In this document: positions 39,746-52,050 of the stretch, piece by piece
Layout: each line of letters starts with the position of its first letter
Numbering within the stretch: the first letter of the stretch is position 1
Origin: Sycobia sp. Sy_11
Lineage: Eukaryota; Arthropoda; Insecta; Hymenoptera; Epichrysomallidae
DNA length: 64,000 bases
NCBI GenBank assembly: GCA_018907035.1
Contig: JACCIC010000021.1
Location: 4,737,501-4,801,500 of the forward strand
Reading direction: 5' to 3'
Made by a program: the position numbers and the translations under genes
The notes under the pieces: generated by a model
Told to the model about the DNA's origin: nothing
The model's database searches: none
Seen by the model: only the letters and a program-made list of their open reading frames with translations

Positions 39746-41234
39746 TCAATTAGAGAAAGTGAAAACTATTGTTAACTTATTTTTTTTAATGTGAACAATC
39801 GGTACCATTTAAAATCTGTTAAAATATAGTATATATTACGGTTCATGAGAGTTAAAGTAATACATTATTTGACAGCGAGTAGGTTAGTGCCCGAGCTGAG
39901 CGGACATTATTTATACATAATGCAATGAAATACTTGACTTGCAAACGAGGATTTCGTTAATTTCAAGACTTCGCGCTCGGTTAAGCTGGACATGTTTTCG
40001 ACGAAGTTTAAAAAAACTTACATTGTATAAAGGTTGATGTTATGTTCCGATTTTTTCAAAATCAATTTAATGCAGTGTATCAATTTGAATTCGTAAATCA
40101 GCAACACGTTTGTAGTGTAATTGTAATATATTTAAAATTACGTACGTGATTAATTGAATTTCGAAAAATAAACTATATCAAACGTTTTCCATACGTGTCA
40201 TTGATTCCACGCTAACTTTTCATTCGTCCGTAGTCACGACCTTTAAAATTCGTCATGTTCCTTAATCTTACCGATCAAAATATAATTGGCTACTAATAAT
40301 TGTTTATACTTTTTCTTTTATCATTGTTTTCTTCAATACACCGAACGTACAATGGCACAACGCGAGCGAATTTTAATTTTCCATTCGGATCGAAGAAAGA
40401 ACACGGCCGAATACGCCCCCCCCCATCCATCACCGTGTTTACCGCGGCGATTACGCGGGAATCCTCTCGGCCGCTCGTCGCACATCGAATTCTATAACCG
40501 CGCGCTGCCGCGTACGCGCTTCAGTTTTTGCCGCGTTCCCTCGCCCGGTCGTCGAACTCCCGAGCAGTGACGGCGCTCGGCATATATAAAAGTTTTCGCG
40601 GCGGGGCGCGCGCATGCAAAGGGACCCGCGGCGGGTGGGGGAGGGATGGAAGGTGGAGGTCGAGAGTGCGCGCGGCCGGTGCGCGAGCGCCTGCTGCGAA
40701 AAGAGGGAGCGAGGGACTGGGACGAGCTTCCGGTTCCTTCTCGATAATTGAAAAAAGGTCCGCGCGTATATAATGCGTGCGCAATAAGAATGCGCTGCGG
40801 CCGCGGGTACGACGTGCCCTCGGGACGGGTGCGGAGGGGGGGGGGGAGAGGTGCGCGCGTCGCTCTCGACATCAAAGTATCGCGCCCCGACAGCTATGCA
40901 CGACGCGGCCGACATCGTGGAGAGATGACGTTGTCGTGCAGAGCGCCGAGGATGGGGTATGTGTACACATATACACACACACGCGCACACATAAACGAGA
41001 TTCACTTTGCAGTTTTGCTCCCTCGCGTGTATATGAATATATACGAGGGCGATCCGGCAGGCTGACAGTAAAGAGAACCTGCACTGTTCTTTTCTCCCAC
41101 CCCCCCAACCCCCGCCACTATACATACATATTCTCCTTTCTCCTTTGCGTCTTTTTTGGAATTAAATTTCTTCCTCGCCTCCAATTTCGTGATGCATTCT
41201 CCCCGTTACATTTACGTAATTCAATGACAAATGC

Positions 41235-41266
<32 letters not shown>

Positions 41267-41340
41267 TATGCGCGATTGTAAGTTTAATGCCCGTGTTTAT
41301 GGGAGGTATTTTTCGTTAGAGTTTATGGAAGGATAAAACT

Positions 41341-42109
41341 TGAGTTGAAAAATGAAGGGAGACTTCAAAGTTTATCATCACATCATTGTCGTTTTTTATG
41401 CGTTTAATCTAAGTATTTATTCGGATAGTGGTAAAGAATATATATGAGTGCACGTATGAAAGTTAACTGTATATAGTTTGGTTTTCTACAATCAATTGTA
41501 ATTTACCAATAGTATTAAAATAAATAATAAAATAAATTTACCAATAGTACCATGGCTGCCTGCACATGATAATAAATTGAACGACGTTTAATTAACGAAA
41601 ACAAAGAAAGTATGCATTATTTGTAAATATAGATTGATTTGAGCTTCTTTCTTTCAACGAATCCAGTGCAAAAATTGAGATTTTAATGAAAGCATATTAC
41701 ACCCATGCTACACTCGCGTCAAATACAAGAAAGTTTACTAATCGGTAAATAAGAAATTATAATATCTTCAGAACGAGAGAGCGTTTGGTCCTCGTATTGA
41801 TGCAATCGGAATTATAACCAAAAATTGCGGTCCTTTCGTGTAAGGCAATATTTACGGAACTACAAGAAATAGCTGTTTAAGAATAACTATTTGAAAAAAA
41901 GTCGATATTGCTCGGAAAATATAAATGAATTATTTATTTCTAAAGAGCTATAATTGAAAAAGAAACCTGGTTCTTTTTGCATCAAACATGCGAGATTTAA
42001 AAAAGTATTGACTTGACTCTAGAAGTACTTGAACTTATTAATCAAGCATTCTCGTATATTTAAACTATGCAAATATTATATTATAGAATAATGATAGAAT
42101 TATAATGAT

Positions 42110-42162
<53 letters not shown>

Positions 42163-42740
42163 ATTATTATAGAATATTATATAAAGAATAATATTATAAA
42201 ATTATTGTTTTGCAAGCTCGCGAATCGGAATTTTCTTCATGTAAGCAATTTGAATGTAAAAGAATTTCACGTAGTTCAATATATGTGGCCGTTAAATTTT
42301 GATCCGGGTCTTGACTTTTTTTTTATACAGGCTCCCTCTTGTTATTGGTTATTGATTTATACAGTATATATAGACACACCTAGATTGCTCTGATTGACGA
42401 GCTTCCTTAAATGCTGATATACCCGGTCTTAAAAGTCTATATATAATGCGTAAACGCCCGACTGTTGCTCGATCAATTCACGTAGTTACTATACACATAT
42501 TAAAAATATTTCCTTCTGTATACGTATCAATAAAAAAAAGAAAACTTCGCTGAATTATTATCAAAAAATGATTTAACATAATTAAATAAAATCTTTTTAG
42601 TTTAACGATTCTCGCTGCTTATAGGTGTAAATGAAATTCAAGAAATTGATTTATTGGCAAACAAAAAGTATTGTTAAGATATACGTTCCTTATTAACTTA
42701 TTTTTATCTATACATACCCATCGCATGATTCCAATTTACA
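41341..42740. other. AT-rich non-coding stretch
   Basis: Only the (TA)n array at 42115 is recognised. Confidence 0.4.
42115..42159. repeat. (TA)n microsatellite
   Basis: 45-base TA run flanked by ATAGAATATTAT-like near repeats. Confidence 0.95.
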
Positions 42741-42743
42741 TGA

Positions 42744-42863
42744 GGAACACTATAAGCCTTACCTAGTGCGAAAAGGCTTCTTTACGAACCACCTTATAGT
42801 GTCCTTGGCTTAACCTCGCGCCGTAACCTCTCGTTTCGTAAACGAAGCATTTCCGTACTAGGT
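42744..42863. repeat. Interleaved inverted repeats, structured segment
   Basis: Two sets of complementary arms alternate: set A 42744-42756 with 42793-42804 (GGACACTATAAG type, one bulge), and set B 42761-42790 with 42833-42863 (26 of 30 matching). The arrangement A-B-A'-B' permits either a long hairpin or a pseudoknot. The sequence is GC-richer than the AT-rich DNA around it and has no open frame. It could be a structured RNA, a foldback element or a rearranged inverted duplication. Confidence 0.6.
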
Positions 42864-43217
42864 TAAAAGTGTATTATATGAAAAAATAGGATACCTTTAA
42901 CGTCTTATAATTTTAAGAATGTAGAAAGTCAACTTGCCGACGAAATATTATCGATGCAAAATGTATTTCTATTCAAACCTATGTGAAATTCTATCGAAGA
43001 ATTGTGTCTATGAGAATGAAGCTCGATGTGAATCTAGTATATGCATACCGTTCGACAAATATAAGCGCAAACTCTGGATATATCCACATTTTTCTCAGCG
43101 AACCTTTTATTTTTCTATCGAACCACGCGCGATGCGCGCTTACGGCGGCGCACCCTCGTCAGCCCTCATCGCGTAGCATCCAGGAAAGAGAGAAAGAGAG
43201 AGAGAGAAAGGGAGAAA

Positions 43218-43219
<2 letters not shown>

Positions 43220-43261
<42 letters not shown>
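43220..43261. repeat. (TA)n microsatellite
   Basis: 42-base TA run after a GAAAGAGA purine tract. Confidence 0.95.
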
Positions 43262-43264
<3 letters not shown>

Positions 43265-43451
43265 GCAATTAAATTGAATCCACGAAGCAAATTAAATGCA
43301 TATACCGCCCCACTCCGAGGATGATATTCCAGCGAGCGAGCATTTGTACACGCGTTCGGCGCCTCGGTGTCAGTGAACTTTGTCTCGCGCCCTGCTGATG
43401 CGGGGTCGCGCGAAAGCCCCGCGTACATTATACAGGCGAGCACACGCTCTA

Positions 43452-43473
43452 CGCGCGCGCGCGCGCGCGCGCG
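43452..43473. repeat. (CG)n tract
   Basis: 22 bases of alternating C and G, a strong Z-DNA former. Confidence 0.9.
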
Positions 43474-43937
43474 AATACACACGGACACACGCGCGCGCAT
43501 ATCCGCGCACGGAGATACTGTACTCGGCCAGCGGTAATGAAGCGCCGAGCGCTGCCGCGGTGCTTCAAGGAGCGTACGTACGCGCGACGGGGACGGGGAG
43601 GGGGCGCGGTGTGCGTGCGCGCGGGCGCAAAAATTAATACACGCCTCGTTGTCTTTGATATCAGCGCGGCACAATGCGAGGTGAAAAGGAAGCCCCTGCA
43701 GCGCCCCGCCCCGCGCACTGTCTTTGTGCGCGGGTTCTGTATATATATATATATACATACATATTATACGTGAAAGAGCCCGGGCACGCGGTGCGCGTCT
43801 CTCTGGATTATAAACTGCGTTCGATAATGCGCTCCGACTTTCTTCACCCCCCTCCGCCCTCACTGGCCAGCTTCATAATATAATACCGCGTTTCTCCGTG
43901 CTCACTCAGATCGCGAGTCCATGATGTGATGATATGG

Positions 43938-44028
43938 ATGTGTGTGTGTGTGTGTGTGTGTGTGTACTGAGAAAGAGTCGCCGCACTGCACAATTATACG
44001 TACTTTTGATATATATATATATATATAT

Positions 44029-44080
<52 letters not shown>

Positions 44081-44149
44081 ACGCGCGGAGATTAAAGAAT
44101 AAAGGAAAGTCGCGCATCGAAGGGTGTGCTTTTCCTATAATATGAAAGC

Positions 44150-44205
<56 letters not shown>
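43938..44205. repeat. Cluster of (GT)n and (TA)n microsatellites
   Basis: GT 43938-43966, interrupted TA 44009-44077, GT 44154-44205. Confidence 0.93.
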
Positions 44206-44206
<1 letters not shown>

Positions 44207-44437
44207 ATGCAGTCGTCGCAACAGGGGTATCAGAGAGGAGCCGCGCCCCGTTTACAGCGTATGCGACTTCTGACTGATTGTATATGCTATTTATTTAAAA
44301 TATGAAAAATGTTTCAAGATGCTTTAAAACTTCTTTTTGATCAATCGCACAGGACGTGAGATGAATGGCACCGGGGCGATGCGTTGCGTGCGGAATAGGC
44401 TGTATTGTATAAAAACACTACTATCTGACAGCGTTAC

Positions 44438-44440
<3 letters not shown>

Positions 44441-44499
<59 letters not shown>
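44441..44499. repeat. (TA)n microsatellite
   Basis: 59-base TA run, among the longest in the window. Confidence 0.95.
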
Positions 44500-44502
<3 letters not shown>

Positions 44503-44730
44503 TCAGTTTGAAATAAGGATGACGATATTCTTGATGGATAATAAAGGCGTTGAAGCTTTTTGAAATTTTTAATAACATTTTCATTAAATACATATATTAA
44601 ATATGAAACAAGAGAATTATGTAGTAAATTGCAATGTATTATTTTTTAGAAATAAATCATTTTAGAAAATACTGTATGCTCTATCATACGATAGGTTTGG
44701 TTTACATATACTTTTTTTTTAATTTTCCAG

Positions 44731-44837
44731 GATTTAAAAGATCAGTGTTTCTAAATAGAAAGTCTAGAGAAAGAATTCCAAATGTTTTACCAGTTTTATA
44801 TGAAATTTGTCGCGCGTATAAAGTATTTATGTATTAA
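44731..44837 (+). other. Possible terminal coding exon, unrecognised
   Basis: A very strong acceptor (long T run, then TTTTCCAG at 44730) opens a frame reading FKRSVFLNRKSRERIPNVL and on to CRAYKVFMY, with TAA at 44835-44837. It has protein-like composition in AT-rich surroundings, but no upstream exon and no family is recognised. Confidence 0.27.
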
Positions 44838-47800
44838 ATATATAATTTAAGTATACATATTTTAAAATTGAAATCAATTCGTTTCTGATAATCAATAGTC
44901 CTGCAATGGGCTAACTTGAAATTTCGAAATTTCTCAATCCACATCATATTGATTGTATTCTGAAAATCTCAAGACGCCTCTCGGTTCTCATCAACGAACT
45001 TTCTATCGAACTCTGCAGATTTTATTGGAACTCTTCAGAATTGAATGCGTACTCTCTACGAACTTATTGTATTAAATAGGTCGAAAGTTGTGCAATGATT
45101 ATTTAAAAAATTTCACGAATCGATAAAATTTGAATGAATTCTCCAATTATTTCTAACGGGTTCATAAAGACTTCGAATGCATTCTCAAAGAATTACATAA
45201 GTTCCTACAGACTTTGATTGATTTTGTAAAGAGTTCGAAAAAGTTCGCGGGGATCAAATGGCCCCTGCGAAATCATTGGAAATCTGAAAAACTCATTCTA
45301 TTTCCTCAGTTTCATTCGAAGCCATTGTGAATTAATTTAGAATTTATATAACCTCTATTGAACACTATGAATTTTTGAAAATTCGCCAAAATATACCCGA
45401 ACTTATTCTGACTCGTAAATGGCGTGAAATTCAACGGCGAAAGCACGATATCAATATGTAGTCATTCACATTATTGACAATTTTAAGGTTATTATTGTGT
45501 TTAGTAAGTATAGGAGAGAATTAAATTTATAGAAAATCAAGACTGTATAAAAAATAAATTGTTGAAAATGTACATTTTTATATATTGGACAAACGTCTAG
45601 AAAATTAATAAAATGAATAAAAGAACATACGAGCGAGATAATAATGTATGCATAATGGATCAACAACATCTATCTAAAAATACTTTATTATACAAGATTT
45701 CAAGTAGATAATATGATTGAAAATAATTTATAGGCGGAAGTAAAAATTGTCGTATCTTACACGTATTATTTTTTGAATTCCGTTATAGAATTGGATAATA
45801 ATTCAACATTCCTCGTATCCTATGTCTGTTTTACTCTTACAAATCTTAATGAGCTACCAATTGTCTGTTGCTACTTAAGAATCACGTGTATTGTTTATTT
45901 ATTGACGCTGCATATATTAGTGTAAGATGACATGTGTTTAAAACTTAATAACTGATTAGAAGATTGTAGACATTGGCATTAACCTAAATTAAATTTGATT
46001 TTTTCATTTAAGAACAAATTACTTGGGACAATGCGACAATGAGAATCTGCGAGGATAGTGCATCATTTGATTTTAATTTTTCTGTATCCAAGTAAGAGTG
46101 AAATCGATATTATATTCAGCAAGCAGGAGTAAATACGAGATTCTCCTATATGTATAGTTTAAAAAGGAAGCGCTCTTACACAAAACCAGGCTATGCTTTT
46201 AATCGCGTCGAGCCCCCTCGATATACATATACAATAATACGAACTCCAGCCAAGTCTGGGCTTTGTCGAGGCATAAGCTCGAGGGCGCAAGAAAATAAAT
46301 TTATGGCCCGCCTGCCCCCCCCCCCCCCCAGCCTACTCCGACTTTTCGCGAACACGGTTGTACATCCGTTTCCGGCGAGTGAATTCGTCGCCTTTACGGG
46401 TATCATTTCGTGCCATTATAAAATCAGCCCTTCGCCCCCTCCCACCCACCTTTCGACCCCCGCACCGCCTTCCCCCCATCTCCCAGCCAAGCCAGCCAAG
46501 CGCCGAGAGCGACATAATATTTATTGCCGGTTTCCGTTCAATTAGGGGTTGACTGCTCGGCGGCGCTGCGCGTCTGAGACACAAGCTAGGGATGATGGGT
46601 GGGTGCCGTAAGCACCCCGCCCCTCCTGCGCCCTTTGCACTGTACCGATGCGTGTATATGCGTAAAATAGCTAGACGAGGATGCGCCTATATACGAGACC
46701 AAAATTCACAGTAAACAGTAACATTTTTCTGACGAAATTATTTACAATAATAGAGTTGATTGTTACGAGTCACAGAATATGATGTGCATGGCATTATTCA
46801 AAATAATCCTAAGAAAATCACGTTCACGAGCGCTGGGCAATTAGAATATGAAATTCATAAAGTGTTCTAATTTAAAATTCATTATTCTTTTTTACTATAA
46901 CTTTACTTTTATATAGGATTTTCGGTTTAATATACTTAAATATCTTATAATTACGTATACAAAAGTAATTACGTATAGAAAAGACATTTTTTTCTATAGA
47001 AAGGTATCTATTTCATAAAACTAGCAGTAGTGTATTTTGAAATCTATAATGATACTGATAATAAAAAATTTTCCTAAGGCAAATGTTTTTGTAAATAAGA
47101 TTTGATAGTAGCTCCAAGGTATATAAGATCAGTTAAAATATCTCAGATATCAAATATCAAGATTTTCATTAAGGCCAGTTTATCATTGAAAAGATATATC
47201 GATGTGCAGAATGACAATTATTGGATTTATATAAAAAAAAATATAAAAAACCATTTTTTATATTTCTTACCAATATTTTAGACTACTGTAAGCTTTATTA
47301 CTGCTCAACTTATGTTTCTTAAAGACGTCAAAAGATAAGAATTTTATTTTATTGGAAAGTCCAAGTTAGACTATACTCGTATTATGAGCAAAAAATTTTT
47401 GCTCGATGGCAAGAAATATACAAAAATTGTTTTTGCAATTTTTTTTACCTGGAAAGTTTAACCATTAAATTTCATTGTATATCGTTAAAAAACACTATTA
47501 TTCAAGTGGTCGTTCAAAATATAACGAAAATATATATTTCGTTAATCATCATCATTGCAATACAAAGTATGATTATTAATTGTCCAAGCCAAGGCAATAC
47601 ATGTCATTATCAAGAATATAAATTCAAATATCTATAAGTGTTTTGATTTATGGCAAAACGTCAAAAGAAGACTTTCGACTGTTTTGCAATTGGATATTAT
47701 ACAACCAAAACATATATATGCATTTACAGATAAACTTTTTCGAATTTTTTATTGTGATCATTATTGGAGTAATTGAAGAAATTAACATAAATATAAAATA

Positions 47801-49090
47801 TTATTTTAAACTAGTGCCTTCAATAAGTGTAAAATATAAATGTTGCTCGTACTTTGTTCTTTTTTCTGTCTTCAATGATGTATAATATTTAGACAAAGAA
47901 AAGGTTAAACATGTCTACAGTCCGTTATCAATCCCAGTATTTTCGTTGTGTTCTTATATTCGAATCTTAAACGGTACAACTCAAAGTAAACGTATTCTTT
48001 ACTAGCTCTAAAATAATGCAAGTATAGAACTTGCAATAAAAGTGGAAATTCGAAAAATGAATAGAACTACAACTATAAGAACAGAAATAATATTTGCTTC
48101 AATATTAGACTTGGAATAATTTAAAGAAAATAATAATGGAGATAGTTTCATTATTTTAGATCCTAAATTACTGAAAAAGCTATAACATTGACCTAAAGTA
48201 ACTTATTAGCGTATTATTTTCAAAACATATTTTTGCGCTTTGTAAATTATAAAGCATGATGTTAGCGCATGATTTTAGGTTAATGTTACATTAATTAATT
48301 TATTTTATCATTTATGCATATGACAATTATTTACAATAATAGACTAAAATACTATTTAAATTTACTATTAATTATGGAAATACTAAATATTTATGACTAT
48401 TCTATTTATAAATTAGACATTAATACATTTTCAATTTGTTAAAATGATATATGTTTTACGTTGAAAAATACAGAAGACAAAAATACGAGTCAAAACATGA
48501 AATTATTTGAAAGAAAATTTAATTTTTTTTGTTCAATCATAATTTATTTTCGCATATCAATTTTCATTAAGTGATATATACGCCGTGTAATATCCGTTGA
48601 TAACGAAACGATAATACAAGCAAGTTAAAACGTTTTAATTTAACCGTAATAAATTTTATTTATAACAATTTAAATAAATTGAAAATGTAAAAAGATAAAT
48701 AGATTGATTTATTTGAGATAAAAATGAATTTTGATATTTCACACGTTACATTTGAATAAGGTTAAACATCGAATGGTTACGAGTTATGCAGATAGATTGT
48801 CCGAATTATCAAAATTATATAAATTAATATAACAATTCTGCATAACTTTATTTAATATTTATAATTACTTTGTAACATTATAGACCAAAAAATGCGATTC
48901 CATTATTGATTTATACTAGTTACAATTTAAAAAGGGATCTTATATATATTTTATTTAATAATTATAAAAATTATTTATAATATTTTTGTACTACGTATTA
49001 TTAATTATTTTCAATTATTACAATAATTATTTAAAATTGTAATATAGACAAATTTTAGACTAGTTATGTATGTCTCCGACGAAACTACAG
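44838..49090. other. AT-rich non-coding stretch with one GC-rich patch
   Basis: GC-rich patch 46151-46720 with a C homopolymer at about 46315-46329. Otherwise unremarkable up to the tRNA gene. Confidence 0.4.
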
Positions 49091-49097
49091 ACGTGTT

Positions 49098-49169
49098 GGT
49101 CCCATGGTGTAATGGTTAGCACTCTGGACTTTGAATCCAGCGATCCGAGTTCAAATCTCGGTGGGACCT
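49098..49169 (+). tRNA. tRNA-Gln (anticodon TTG)
   Basis: A 72-base intronless cloverleaf. Acceptor stem GGTCCCA / TGGGACC with discriminator T at 49169; anticodon stem CTGGA / TCCAG around loop CTTTGAA, with anticodon TTG at 49131-49133 reading CAA (Gln); T stem CCGAG / CTCGG with loop TTCAAAT. No CCA is encoded, as in eukaryotes. As far as I recall, the sequence matches the canonical animal tRNA-Gln(TTG) base for base, so it is very probably functional. It stands alone in AT-rich DNA with no neighbouring tRNA gene. Confidence 0.98.
49105..49157 (+). promoter_or_regulatory. Internal pol III promoter (A and B boxes) of tRNA-Gln
   Basis: A box TGGTGTAATGG at 49105-49115 and B box GAGTTCAAATC at 49147-49157, at the normal positions in the D and T arms. 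Confidence 0.85.
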
Positions 49170-49177
49170 GCCAAATA

Positions 49178-49183
49178 TTTTTT
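49178..49183 (+). terminator. Pol III terminator of tRNA-Gln
   Basis: A run of six T starting nine bases after the mature 3' end, followed by a second T-rich stretch. Confidence 0.85.
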
Positions 49184-49189
49184 ATTTTT

Positions 49190-50260
49190 AATTTACAGAT
49201 TTCTTAAACCATATTTATGTAAAATAAGAAATTATTCAAAAAAATTATAATTAAAAATTGTTAATAACAAATTATTTTTAAATAAATTGTATTTTGTAAA
49301 AAACAGGCGTATTTTCAATATAGAGTGATTAATTAATTATTTTTATTTTATTTATAGATGTTATTAATTATATTTTGTTATTCCATTATTTTTATTTAAT
49401 TATGTAAAATATTTTAAATCGTGTATTCTGTAAAATCTTTTATTATGTATATTCTATACGGGATTTGGTTGTATTCTTTTGTAAAGCTTTTTTTACTGTC
49501 TGTGTCATAGGATATAAATAATATATTTATTAGTCATGAACTTTTGAACATAAAGAAAAAAATAAATAATATTTTTTTCCTAACATATAGCAATAAATAT
49601 TTTCTCAACTATTGATTTTTTTAAAAGGAAATATATATATTCGTAACTTTTTATGTGTGTCAATTTTTGATATTAATAATTAAGTAAAGAGTCAATTATA
49701 TAACTATATCAAATTGACAGTATAAATAATAACAATAATAATTTAAATACAATAATACATAATTTCATTTTTTTATAGTATATGTTCATGATGTATCTTC
49801 ACTCTGAACTCGTTAACTTAACTATCAATTTCATAAAAGTAGCTCACTACTTTATCGACCGACTATTTTCTATATATATATATATACCTACATCTAAAGA
49901 GCAATACGAGTGAATTACTTGTTTTAGTGAACAATTTTTAAAAATTTCATGAAATGTATATTGCGATAACAATGAAAGCATAATAAATTTTTATGTTATT
50001 TTAATTTAATTATTATTTCACTGTCTATATAAATTACGAAAAACTCTCCTTTGTAAATACCTTAAAAATACATATCCTTTCAAATTTGTGGAAAATAAAT
50101 AAAAGTAGTACATCTGTTGGTTTTTCTAGTACAATATATAAATAATACATAAATATAATCCGAATACAATACAATAAATAAATATAATTCCAAGAACGGT
50201 TTCTTCTTCAATCATATTCATTTATAGATCCGAATTCATTTGTAAATTAAATCTAACAAT
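49190..50260. other. AT-rich non-coding stretch
   Basis: Downstream of the tRNA terminator. Nothing recognised. Confidence 0.4.
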
Positions 50261-50264
50261 ATAT

Positions 50265-50283
50265 ATATTTCTTACAGTTTTAT

Positions 50284-50354
<71 letters not shown>

Positions 50355-50370
50355 AAACTGTAAGAAATAT
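50265..50370. repeat. Perfect 23-bp palindromic arms around (TA)n
   Basis: Arms 50265-50287 and 50348-50370 are exactly complementary (both contain CTTACAGTTTTATTATA or its complement) and enclose about 60 bases of (TA)n. The whole 106-bp segment is one palindrome. Confidence 0.85.
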
Positions 50371-50409
50371 CAATATTCAATAGATATTTATATACGAGAA
50401 AAAGAGAGG

Positions 50410-50410
<1 letters not shown>

Positions 50411-50444
<34 letters not shown>
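50411..50444. repeat. (GA)n microsatellite
   Basis: GA run 40 bases after the palindrome 50265-50370. Confidence 0.93.
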
Positions 50445-50447
<3 letters not shown>

Positions 50448-50819
50448 CAGTGCGAAAATCAGAGTTATACTTCGCCGTACCGCAGGTTACACATCAACAA
50501 TAGCCAGATCGTACAGTCCATTACTCCCGCGTGGTGAATATCTGTGCGCGCCGCGCCGGTTTCATCGACACCGGCGCCGGCGCTCAATTTATTTTTGCTA
50601 ACGAGAAAAGCAGAACGTCGTCGGCGTCCGACGAGAGCGCGCGCGCTCATAAAATATTACACGCGCGGTCTGAAGCCTCGGCGTGGTGTATAAACCGATT
50701 TTCCGTCGTATATTTACACACACACACACACACACACACATACACACACGTTCATATACACAGATATAGCTCGGCACCCCGCACACGTTGCTTTCCTTCG
50801 TGCGCGGGCTCAGCTTTAG

Positions 50820-50821
<2 letters not shown>

Positions 50822-50886
<65 letters not shown>

Positions 50887-50900
50887 CTCTCTCTCCCTCT
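50822..50900. repeat. (CT)n microsatellite
   Basis: CT run 50822-50880 followed by imperfect CTTT/CT units; a short (CA)n lies at about 50717-50740. Confidence 0.95.
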
Positions 50901-52019
50901 CCTGCCGCCGTTATTCTCCCCCTCCCCCATTCGTTCGCTCGCTCCCTTCGCTACCACCTCCTTGACGCACCTTGTTGCGGTAATATAGCGGCGCACTCTT
51001 ATACACGCGCCAATTACGACGATGTAATGGATAAGGCGGCCATTACAATGTCCATAACGCAATTACTCCTCCATTATTCACGTAATGCGGCGGCGATTGT
51101 CTCGCCGAGGCGACGCGGCGCGGTAACGCATTTTATGTATTTGCCGGAGAGGACAATATATGTATATATATATACGTATACGTGGTATACTTTTCCTCCC
51201 CCTTCCTTCTTTTATCTCTCCGGGAGCTTTATGATTTACTCTTTCGGTTTTTCTGTGTTTGTTCTTTTTCTTTTTTTCGTTTTATTTTTCACCCTTACCT
51301 CGGCCACATGAGTCAGTCGGTGCACTTGCTCCTGGTCGTTTTTCGCGATGGCTTATCTCGTGAAATCAGTTTGAAAGGGCTTTTATGTCGCGGACTCGCT
51401 CGCTGCTCTCTGTCTCTCTTCCGTATATACTTTTACGTATATGTATATATACATATGAACGTTGGAATATTTTAAGCTGCTTTAAAATCCATTAATATAA
51501 TTGCAAATTTAATGTACAATTCTTTCTCATTAAAAGACGATATATATAAAGGAACGAGCGTGTAAATAATTAAATTGCTCGGTCTGATAAATTGATTTAC
51601 ATAACCAAATATAAATTATATCTATTCTTATATTGATTTCTGATATTATCGGACAGACCGAAAAGTTCTTACAATAATAAAGTTAGAAGCAATACGTATT
51701 AAGAATCTATGTAAAATATGTGTTTCCATATAAATAGCTGATTCTAAAGTAAGAATTACGAATAATTATGATAATGTCCTGTATACTAACCGACAGGTTG
51801 ACTGTCCGCATTGAATAATCGAAATTGATTTAAAAAATTTAATGACGGATCGCGAGCACGATCGAAACGATGTATGAATGTACATACTTGTTTTGTAATG
51901 GCGCATCTGAAAACAATAAACGCGTGAATTTTTATTGAGGATAGACTGCAGTCGATAAATTTGGTTTCCTATTCTATGGAAAGAACATATAGCCAAGAAT
52001 GGGTATAAGAAAAAGAAAT

Positions 52020-52050
<31 letters not shown>

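Larger units (their letters stand above)
37421..41340. other. Non-coding DNA with two GC-rich islands
   Basis: Islands at about 37421-39230 and 40251-41340, with (CA)n at 37788-37828, poly(T) at about 38241-38261, (ATT)n and (TA)n at 41234-41262. The AT-rich DNA between them carries the repeat ends at 39341 and 39713. Confidence 0.4.
42864..44420. other. Mostly GC-rich non-coding island
   Basis: Holds the (TA)n, (CG)n and (GT)n arrays at 43220-44205. A 234-codon minus frame (43159-43863) runs through arrays and overlaps other long frames; rejected as a gene. Confidence 0.4.

Noticed and set aside
40451..41125. 224-codon minus-strand open frame and overlapping plus-strand frames
   Set aside because: GC-rich DNA open in several frames at once; no splice, start-context or family support.
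43159..43863. 234-codon minus-strand open frame
   Set aside because: It runs through (TA)n and (CG)n arrays, overlaps long frames on the other strand, and has a low-complexity translation with no domain.
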